Below are positions 5,435-10,986 of a stretch of 10,986 nt of DNA, piece by piece. The stretch lies in NCBI GenBank assembly GCA_902803455.1, contig CADCQC010000384.1:1-10986 (forward strand). The letters run 5' to 3'. Origin of the DNA: an uncultured Prevotellaceae bacterium. GTDB lineage: Bacteria > Bacteroidota > Bacteroidia > Bacteroidales > Bacteroidaceae. The notes beneath the pieces were generated by a model, which saw only the letters and a program-made list of their open reading frames with translations, was not told the origin of the DNA and made no database searches. Numbering within the stretch: the stretch's first letter is position 1; each line of letters begins with the position of its first letter. Position numbers and translations under genes: made by a program.

Positions 5435-7672
5435 TCAAAAGACATAACCCAGATTGAAATAGAAATAGAAATCTTTGGTCACATTGCTATACCCCAAAGA
5501 AAGACCTATTGGTCCCGATGGGGCATTGTAATGATAGCCTAAGGTAGAACCCAACATCGTCTTGCTTTTTAATATACTGCTGTACTTGTCCCCATCTTGT
5601 GCGCCAGCAAACTTAAGGACAATAAAGCTCTTGGAGGTGGCTGCATATTGTAACTGCATCTGAGCAGCCAAGAACTTGTCCCATTGAAGTTCTATATACC
5701 CCACCCCCGCAAATGGCAATTGCTGTTCGATGTAATGACCGAACCATTCACCGCCCATGATATTGGAAAGGATAAAAGGAGTATCGTCATAATGAAGCAA
5801 CCGTCCGTAGAACATGGGCTGGATGGTCAAGTGTTTACCTATCGGAATATTCGTGCGCCACATCGCACTCAGCTCGTGCAAACCGACTTTGTCATCCAAT
5901 TTCACAAAATTGTCTGTGTAATATCCATATTGTGCTTTGAACTTGCTACCTCTTGAAGGAAAATACCAATCATTTTCGCTATTATAATCCACCTTGGCCC
6001 GGTATGAGATGAAATGCTCGTGCTTAGGAACATTCATTGGATGCTCTATGACTTGGTCGAGCAGCATTTTGTAGTTGAAATAATAATCAATAGCTGCTCC
6101 TATACTGAAGTGGAAATTTCTTACGCTGAAAGTAAAAGGAGCAGCGAAAGCATTCAGACGATTATAGGTAAGGTTATAACTCCTGGAACCATACTCATAT
6201 AGATTGAAGTCATTACGATGAAAAGCGAGGGTGATGGAGGGATGCAGGAAATTGAGAGGGTGAAGTTCCCAGTTGGCCTCGGCCTTAATGTGTTTTCCCA
6301 ATCGGAAAGTGAAGTCAAGTTGCATGGGCAGACGTTTTCGGATAGGAAATGCGATATTCGTCTGCAATGCCACCAATTCCTCGTTGTCGAAACGGATGCC
6401 AACATTCATCTTGTTGGGTTTCTTTTCACCGGCAATGAACACGATTCTCGAAGCTTTCGATCCGTCGGACGTCATTATGACATTTCGGTCGACATGGAAA
6501 TCAGCGCTTTGGTAAAAAAGGTCCAAACGAATCGATGTCGTGATGAGATTAGCCCTTTCAGTATCAATGCTGTCGCCTTCTTTTAACCTGAATTTCGTAC
6601 GGATAAAGTACTCGTCACTGGGTGACATGTTTACAAATCTCAATTGACCGATTTTATAGGATGGGTTGTCAGACAAAGGAATTTGGAGTGCCTGCTGATG
6701 AACCTTTGGTTGTATAGGAAACAGTTTTTCTTTCAGCGCCATAATCTCATCCCAATGCTCCATAGCTGCATCCTCACCTCTCTGGATAAGCGTATCAATA
6801 GCAGCCCGGGAGAAAGAAGTGGAACTATAGCCTTCCGTGTTGACCAATATTGGGATATCTGTAATGGCCATGTTTTCATCGAACTTATTTTTACAGTTGA
6901 AATCAACAATTTGAAGAAGGATATCAGCCGCACTACCCAACTGTTCTGCAGTTTTCTGTTTGCTGGCCACTGACACACCGATGATATAGTCTGCCCCCAT
7001 CTCTTTAGCGATGTCAGCCGGATAATTATTACGCAATCCACCATCAACAAGGACCTGTTTTCCTTTTCTGACAGGAGCGAAGGCACCTGGGATAGACATA
7101 CTTGCTCTCATGGCAAGACTCAAGACCCCGCTATGGAAAACTTGCTCGCTATTATCCACCACGTCAGTGGCTACACATGCATACCGGATGGGAAGGGTAT
7201 TGAAATCGATAGAATCAGTGTAGGGTGCGGTGAAGGTGCGCAGCAGTTTTCCTATATTCTTACCGATGATGATACCTCCTCCGATGCTACTTCTCCTTTT
7301 TTTCAACCTCACTGTAGTGGAAATGGCATAAGTGTTGTAAAGCTCACGTTCTTTCAAGCCCTGATATCTCAAGTCCTCTTTGTCAGACAATACTTTAGAC
7401 CAATCCTGTGAACGAACAATGGAATCGAGTCGCATGGCATCATTTCCACAGGCATACAGTCCACCGACAATGCTTCCCATACTGGTACCTGTGATTATGT
7501 CTATAGGTATACCAGCACGTTCAAGCACTTTCAACACACCTATATGAGCAACTCCTTTGGCACCTCCTCCACTCAATACGAGAGCTACTTTCTTGGGAGA
7601 TGCTTTATCCTGGCTCATGACAGGCTGGATGTATGCAAGAATGGCAATGAGGATGATTATCAGTTGTTTCAT
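5435..7672 (-). CDS. Patatin-like phospholipase with POTRA and outer-membrane beta-barrel (type Vd-like)
   Basis: The 745-residue protein opens with a Sec signal peptide (MKQLIIILIAILAYIQPVMS, cleavage near residue 20). The patatin domain (about 27-320) has the oxyanion-hole motif GGGAKG (35-40), nucleophile S64 in GTSMG and catalytic D210 in DGG, so the Ser-Asp dyad is intact. It should hydrolyse lipid acyl esters. A single POTRA-like segment follows (about 340-405, IGQLRFVNMSPSDEYF onward). From about residue 425 there is a run of amphipathic beta-strands ending in NLGYVF, with the terminal Phe expected of BAM-inserted barrels. This order is that of Pseudomonas PlpD and Fusobacterium FplA (type Vd secretion). 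Release from the barrel or surface attachment cannot be decided here. The ATG follows its promoter by about 32 bases. The gene stands alone, divergent from the SIMPL gene. Confidence 0.93.
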   Translation of the reverse strand: MKQLIIILIAILAYIQPVMSQDKASPKKVALVLSGGGAKGVAHIGVLKVLERAGIPIDIITGTSMGSIVGGLYACGNDAMRLDSIVRSQDWSKVLSDKEDLRYQGLKERELYNTYAISTTVRLKKRRSSIGGGIIIGKNIGKLLRTFTAPYTDSIDFNTLPIRYACVATDVVDNSEQVFHSGVLSLAMRASMSIPGAFAPVRKGKQVLVDGGLRNNYPADIAKEMGADYIIGVSVASKQKTAEQLGSAADILLQIVDFNCKNKFDENMAITDIPILVNTEGYSSTSFSRAAIDTLIQRGEDAAMEHWDEIMALKEKLFPIQPKVHQQALQIPLSDNPSYKIGQLRFVNMSPSDEYFIRTKFRLKEGDSIDTERANLITTSIRLDLFYQSADFHVDRNVIMTSDGSKASRIVFIAGEKKPNKMNVGIRFDNEELVALQTNIAFPIRKRLPMQLDFTFRLGKHIKAEANWELHPLNFLHPSITLAFHRNDFNLYEYGSRSYNLTYNRLNAFAAPFTFSVRNFHFSIGAAIDYYFNYKMLLDQVIEHPMNVPKHEHFISYRAKVDYNSENDWYFPSRGSKFKAQYGYYTDNFVKLDDKVGLHELSAMWRTNIPIGKHLTIQPMFYGRLLHYDDTPFILSNIMGGEWFGHYIEQQLPFAGVGYIELQWDKFLAAQMQLQYAATSKSFIVLKFAGAQDGDKYSSILKSKTMLGSTLGYHYNAPSGPIGLSLGYSNVTKDFYFYFNLGYVF

Positions 7673-7707
7673 GAAAAAGAAGTCTTTGTTATGAGCGATT
7701 TTCTATG

Positions 7708-7741
7708 CAAAAATATAAAAAAAAGAGCGATCTGTTACAAA
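7708..7741 (-). promoter_or_regulatory. Promoter of the patatin/beta-barrel gene
   Basis: On the minus strand TATTTTTG (complement of 7708-7715) matches TAnnTTTG. TTTG (complement of 7738-7741) lies 22 bases upstream, slightly longer than usual. The predicted leader to the ATG at 7672 is about 32 bases. GAGCGAT occurs at 7693-7699 and again at 7725-7731, on both sides of the -7 box. Confidence 0.5.
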
Positions 7742-7786
7742 ACATCAAAAAAAACAGAAGAATTGCGTTAAACTAAATAAAAAATG

Positions 7787-7815
7787 TTGGATATTGAAAA
7801 AATGAAGTATCTTTG
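7787..7815 (+). promoter_or_regulatory. Promoter of the SIMPL-GNAT-DUF418 unit
   Basis: TTG (7787-7789), an 18-base spacer, then TATCTTTG (7808-7815), an exact TAnnTTTG match. Transcription should begin near 7819, giving a leader of about 50 bases before ATG 7873. No comparable promoter is visible in the 76-base gap before the next gene or the 15-base gap after that. Confidence 0.6.
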
Positions 7816-7872
7816 TGCCGGCTGCCATAGGTAGAAAACAAGAGGCAGATCATTCAACAAAAAAACATCGTT

Positions 7873-8565
7873 ATGGAAAAATACGAGAAAATCATCGTGG
7901 CCAGTATTGTGGCATTCGGACTCTTGATGCTTGGTCTTTGCATTAAGGGAGGAATTGACAATTTCACCAACAAAGACCGCAGGGTGACTGTGAAAGGTCT
8001 TTCTGAGAAAGAAGTTGATGCAGACAAAGTGGTATGGACGATGAGACTGCAAGAGTCGGCCAATGAGTTGAAACCCATCTTCGCCCGAATCAATGAGGAA
8101 GTGAATATTATACAAGGTTTCCTCAATGATAAAGGTATAAAAGGAAAAGGAACGGTGGCCGTAAGCACATTCGATGTCACAGACAACTATGCCAACGTGT
8201 GGGGCGACAACAAACCACTCTACAATTACAGTGTAAGCCGCTCTGTGACAGTGACATCAAATGACACGAAGTTCATCGGTGAACTGCAATCGCAATCGGA
8301 TGAACTGATAGACCTTGGCATCATTTTGGATTCCAACAACACAGAGTATGAATACACCCAGTTTCAGAAGCTGAAACCAGATATGATGGCAGAAGCCATT
8401 GCCAATGCAGAGACAACAGCCAAACAGTTTGCAGAAAACAGTCATTCAAAAATCAACAAGATAGTGGAAGCGGGACAAGGCGAGTTTTCTATCGACAATG
8501 CCGATATACCTTATAAAAAGAAAATACGAGTGGTCTCCACCATTACCTATTCGCTGAAAGACTAA
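7873..8565 (+). CDS. SIMPL domain (DUF541) envelope protein
   Basis: The protein is 230 residues. A short charged start is followed by one hydrophobic segment (about 7-24, IIVASIVAFGLLMLGLCI). This is more likely a membrane anchor than a cleaved signal, as there is no good cleavage site. The rest faces the periplasm and matches the SIMPL/DUF541 family (E. coli YggE, Brucella BP26). Family features visible are RRVTVKGLSEKEVDADKVVW near the start of the domain, an alternating YNYSVSRSVTVTSND strand, and a helical segment MMAEAIANAETTAKQFAE. A final beta-strand, RVVSTITYSLKD, closes it. YggE is linked to reduced oxidative damage and BP26 forms ring-like assemblies, but the biochemical role is unsettled. 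It is the first gene after a good promoter, followed by the acetyltransferase 76 bases on. Confidence 0.88.
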   Translation: MEKYEKIIVASIVAFGLLMLGLCIKGGIDNFTNKDRRVTVKGLSEKEVDADKVVWTMRLQESANELKPIFARINEEVNIIQGFLNDKGIKGKGTVAVSTFDVTDNYANVWGDNKPLYNYSVSRSVTVTSNDTKFIGELQSQSDELIDLGIILDSNNTEYEYTQFQKLKPDMMAEAIANAETTAKQFAENSHSKINKIVEAGQGEFSIDNADIPYKKKIRVVSTITYSLKD

Positions 8566-8585
8566 TGTACTATTCTTTCACTTAG

Positions 8586-8603
8586 TCAACCACAGATGGT
8601 TGA
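8586..8603. repeat. Short hairpin between the SIMPL and GNAT genes
   Basis: TCAACC (8586-8591) and GGTTGA (8598-8603) are perfect 6-base arms around ACAGAT, 20 bases after the SIMPL stop. There is no T-tract. It may stabilise the upstream mRNA or partly attenuate transcription; the downstream genes show no promoter of their own, so a full stop is unlikely. Confidence 0.3.
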
Positions 8604-8641
8604 TATTGCCCCATTAGAATTTCCACAAAACAGAAACTGCT

Positions 8642-9160
8642 ATGTTGATTAGGGAAGCGACACGATCAGACACCGAGTCGATGCTGGCAATCTATGCACC
8701 ATACATAGAGCAGACTGCCATCACATTTGAGTATGAAGTTCCGACACCAGACGTTTTCCGTCAACGTATAGAAAAAGTACAAGCGAAATATCCATGGATC
8801 GTGGCCGAAGATGATGGACGGATTGTAGGCTATGCTTATGCCAGTGCCTTTAAGGAACGGGCTGCCTATCAATGGTCGGTCGAGACATCCATCTATGTAG
8901 ACAGAAGTGTGAGACGACAAGGTGTCGGACGAAGGCTCCATGACGTTCTTGAACAGCGGCTGATGGCTCAGGGCATCCTCAACATGAATGCCTGCATCTC
9001 ATATATTGAACAAGAAGATGAATATCTGACACAAGACAGTATCCGTTTCCACGAGCAACTTGGTTATAAAAAGGTGGCACATTTTCACCAATGCGGCAAG
9101 AAATTCGGCCGTTGGTATGATATGATTTGGATGGAAAAAATGATTGGTGACCATCAGTAA
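8642..9160 (+). CDS. GNAT acetyltransferase, phosphinothricin N-acetyltransferase-like
   Basis: This 172-residue protein is a complete single-domain GNAT enzyme, which transfers acetyl from acetyl-CoA to an amine. The pyrophosphate-binding motif is RRQGVGRRL (about residues 90-98), preceded by the strand VETSIYVDRSV. The substrate side follows the phosphinothricin acetyltransferase (Bar/Pat) pattern: IREATRSD at the N-terminus, YIEQTAITFEYEVPT, YPWIVAEDDGRIVGYAYAS, AAYQWSVE, and a C-terminal FHEQLGYKKV and FGRWYDMIWMEK. Chromosomal members often acetylate methionine sulfoximine or sulfone, or other amino-acid analogues, so the native substrate may not be a herbicide-like compound. No signal or membrane segment is present, so it should be cytoplasmic. 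It lies between the SIMPL and DUF418 genes, 15 bases from the latter, probably in one transcript. Confidence 0.9.
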   Translation: MLIREATRSDTESMLAIYAPYIEQTAITFEYEVPTPDVFRQRIEKVQAKYPWIVAEDDGRIVGYAYASAFKERAAYQWSVETSIYVDRSVRRQGVGRRLHDVLEQRLMAQGILNMNACISYIEQEDEYLTQDSIRFHEQLGYKKVAHFHQCGKKFGRWYDMIWMEKMIGDHQ

Positions 9161-9175
9161 GAAAACAAGTAAACA

Positions 9176-10303
9176 ATGTATTTCACCCGTAACCTTCCCA
9201 ACACACGGATTGATGTGGCCGATGCATTGAGAGGCATCGCAGTGGCCGGCATCATATTGTATCACTCCGTGGAACATTTCGATATTTTCACTAAAGAGCC
9301 GATCGTGCATACACTACCCTGTGATCAGCAGGTCGGCAACGTACTGGCTTGGTTGCTCTCTGGAAAGATGTATGGTATCTTCGCTATGCTCTTCGGACTT
9401 AGCTTTTTCATCATGAATGACAACCAGCAGCAGAAGGGGAAGTCTTTCTCTTTCCGCTTTGCTTGGCGCATGTGTCTGTTGTTTGTTTTCGGTCTTATCA
9501 ATGTGGCATTCTATGATGGCGACATCCTCATGCTTTATGCTGTCTATGGCTTACTACTCATTCCCATCAGCTATCTGCCATCAAAGGCAGTATGGTTCAT
9601 CATCGGTTTGTTAGTCATCCAACCTGTGGAATTGTTTTGTCTGCTTACAGGAACCACGATCGACCACACCACACTCTTTGAGATATACAACAAAACGATC
9701 AGCCTGCATGAGAATGGCACATTTTTGGAAAACGCCATCAATAACTTGCGGTATGGATTCGAACTTAACCTGCGTTTCAATGTTTTCAGCGGACGTCTCA
9801 CCCAACTGCTCTGCTTATTTATCCTCGGCATGCAGTTAGGCCGGCATCGGTTCTTCTACAACGAAGGGCGAAATCTACATTGGTGGCATATCATCCTTGG
9901 ACTGTCAGCACTCATCATTATCTTATTGAGTTTGGTGGATTTTGGCGATATGGCCCTATGGCTCACCCCCCTCTACAATCTATTTATCCTACTGGCTATC
10001 GTTTCGGCTGTAGTCTCAGCATGGTATGCATACGGGTGTGTGCGTAGCGCACTCCGACACCTTTGTTTCTTTGGCCGCATGAGCCTTACCAACTATCTAC
10101 TGCAATCCATCATCGGCAGCTTTATCTTCTGTGGCTATGGGTTGGCCTGCTATCGTCTTGTTGGCATCACTTATGCAGTGCTCATTGGCATGACTATGGT
10201 CATCGTCCAATATGTTTTTGGCCGTTACTGGTTCATGAACCATCCCCGCGGTCCGTTAGAGGGCTTATGGCGAAAACTGACATGGATCAGTATCCATTCG
10301 TGA
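9176..10303 (+). CDS. DUF418 (YeiB-like) multi-pass membrane protein
   Basis: This 375-residue protein has about ten hydrophobic segments. The N-terminal RIDVADALRGIAVAGIILYH resembles the opening of YeiB and of related acyltransferase-like membrane families. The C-terminal part carries the DUF418 signature: FFGRMSLTNYLLQSIIG from about residue 297, and HPRGPLEGLWRKLTW near the end. No biochemical activity has been settled for DUF418. The resemblance of the first span to membrane acyltransferases suggests, but does not show, transfer of an acyl group to an envelope molecule. The gene starts 15 bases after the acetyltransferase stop and should be cotranscribed with it. It ends in TGA, and a separate promoter for the next gene begins 25 bases later. 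The length and motifs look intact. Confidence 0.88.
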   Translation: MYFTRNLPNTRIDVADALRGIAVAGIILYHSVEHFDIFTKEPIVHTLPCDQQVGNVLAWLLSGKMYGIFAMLFGLSFFIMNDNQQQKGKSFSFRFAWRMCLLFVFGLINVAFYDGDILMLYAVYGLLLIPISYLPSKAVWFIIGLLVIQPVELFCLLTGTTIDHTTLFEIYNKTISLHENGTFLENAINNLRYGFELNLRFNVFSGRLTQLLCLFILGMQLGRHRFFYNEGRNLHWWHIILGLSALIIILLSLVDFGDMALWLTPLYNLFILLAIVSAVVSAWYAYGCVRSALRHLCFFGRMSLTNYLLQSIIGSFIFCGYGLACYRLVGITYAVLIGMTMVIVQYVFGRYWFMNHPRGPLEGLWRKLTWISIHS

Positions 10304-10327
10304 AAATGCAAGTTCCGCATAAAAAAC

Positions 10328-10358
10328 TTTGCACAATCACAAAATTGCTCTACTTTTG
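10328..10358 (+). promoter_or_regulatory. Promoter of the AEC permease gene
   Basis: TTTG (10328-10331), a 19-base spacer, then TACTTTTG (10351-10358): both elements match the Bacteroidota consensus exactly. Transcription should begin at about 10362-10365. An imperfect dyad, TGCAAGTT (10307-10314) with AACTTTGCA (10325-10333), overlaps the -33 element and could be an operator or a weak terminator of the DUF418 gene. Confidence 0.7.
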
Positions 10359-10403
10359 CAGCCGAATTGAGAAAGAGAGCACATTTTGGAGAATATCAAC
10401 ATC

Positions 10404-10986
10404 ATGCTAATCCTCCTTGCCATCGTCATTGTGGGATACGTGGCTGGCAAGTTGAAGTATATGGGAGGCGACTTTGACCGCCAGCTTTCCAACATTATCA
10501 TCGACATTACTTGTCCGGCGCTCATCTTGTCATCAACGATGGGCGGCACATTGCCCGACCGCAGTCTGATTCTTCCGTTGCTGTGCATCAGTCTGCTCAC
10601 TTACCTGTTGCTTACTGCTGTTGCATTTTTTCTTCCACGTTTGCTCACCCATCAACCTGAAGACCATGGAGCAGTGGGATTTGCTCTGATGTTCGGCAAT
10701 GTGGGTTTCATCGGTTATCCTATTGTAGGTGCCATTTTCGGACACCAAGCTGTTTTTTATGCCGCTATCCTCAATGTGGTCAATACCTTGTCTGTTTTTA
10801 CCATCGGTGTCATGTTGGTCAACGGAGAAAAACAGCGTATGGTTTTCCAACCCAAGATTCTGATCAGTTCACCGATGATCGCAGCCTATTTGGCCATTTT
10901 AATTGTAGCGTTTGGCATTGACGGCATCCCAAGTATCATCAGCCAGCCTATCACCATGATCGGTAATATCACGGTGCCAGGTGCAT
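10404..10986 (+). CDS. AEC-family permease (auxin efflux carrier/malonate permease-like), N-terminal part
   Basis: The frame opens after a stop at 10368-10370 and runs to the right edge without a stop, so the 3' end is missing. The 194 visible residues contain about five hydrophobic spans. They show the pattern of the membrane transport family PF03547: IVGYVAGKLKYM after the first span, LSNIIIDITCPALILSS in the second, the hallmark GFALMFGNVGFIGYPIVGAIFG, and a later VNTLSVFTIGVMLVNGE. Such carriers move organic anions or similar small molecules across the inner membrane; the substrate is not predictable here. ATG 10404 is used as start. A TTG at 10386, in frame and also downstream of the promoter, would add six residues (MENINI) and cannot be excluded. 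The gene has its own promoter, so it is probably independent of the DUF418 gene. Confidence 0.85.
   Translation, partial: MLILLAIVIVGYVAGKLKYMGGDFDRQLSNIIIDITCPALILSSTMGGTLPDRSLILPLLCISLLTYLLLTAVAFFLPRLLTHQPEDHGAVGFALMFGNVGFIGYPIVGAIFGHQAVFYAAILNVVNTLSVFTIGVMLVNGEKQRMVFQPKILISSPMIAAYLAILIVAFGIDGIPSIISQPITMIGNITVPGA

Noticed and set aside
5455..5473. Short tandem repeat of GAAATA
   Set aside because: It encodes the alternating aromatic residues of the last barrel strand (FYFYFN) and is explained by protein sequence.
6218..6586. Plus-strand frame of 122 codons inside the patatin gene
   Set aside because: It is antisense to the POTRA/barrel part of an intact protein and shows no family features.
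10040..10052. Hairpin GTGCG/CGCAC
   Set aside because: It lies inside the DUF418 coding region, is only five base pairs and has no regulatory context.
1..10986. CRISPR arrays, insertion sequences, tRNA or rRNA genes, toxin-antitoxin or phage-defence cluster
   Set aside because: No regularly spaced repeats, transposase, cloverleaf-like intergenic segment or defence-type gene set was seen; the genes are ordinary chromosomal families.

Overview
The window looks like chromosomal DNA of a Bacteroidota bacterium, most likely Prevotellaceae (Prevotella/Segatella-like); the genus is an inference. Three things point there. Most gene starts lack a Shine-Dalgarno sequence. The intergenic regions carry the phylum's promoter signature (-7 box TAnnTTTG, with TTTG or TTG about 18-22 bases upstream) in front of nearly every transcription unit. 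The gene families are also typical: a membrane LytTR regulator, a patatin/beta-barrel protein, and a short lipobox lipoprotein. I see no mobile element, CRISPR array, tRNA or rRNA, and no gap over 300 bases lacks a gene.

Layout, left to right. Bases 2-772 hold the C-terminal half of a MATE-family exporter, cut by the window edge. It is followed by an unrecognised secreted lipoprotein (843-1664). A perfect 15-bp hairpin separates this from a convergent small von Willebrand A (VWA) protein on the minus strand (1854-2495). A divergent promoter region then leads to msrA, methionine sulfoxide reductase A (2732-3367). msrA meets tail to tail a membrane-anchored LytTR transcription factor (3374-4303), which is divergent from a YitT-family membrane protein (4488-5399). 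Next comes a large minus-strand patatin-like phospholipase fused to a POTRA and an outer-membrane beta-barrel (5435-7672), with the architecture of type Vd secreted proteins. Divergent from it is a probable three-gene unit: a SIMPL/DUF541 envelope protein (7873-8565), a phosphinothricin-type GNAT acetyltransferase (8642-9160) and a DUF418 membrane protein (9176-10303). A gene with its own strong promoter, encoding an AEC-family (auxin efflux carrier) permease, runs off the right edge.

The genes are mostly independent housekeeping or envelope and stress functions rather than one pathway: export, periplasmic and outer-membrane proteins, and repair of oxidised methionine. I did not find a convincing new multi-gene system. 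The most checkable new leads are regulatory. A near-identical short palindrome (GCGTAAACGC / GCGTAAAACGC) lies in both divergent promoters of the LytTR and YitT genes. A 12-bp direct repeat containing TGATCA sits at and upstream of the msrA promoter. The patatin/beta-barrel protein is the most interesting single protein.
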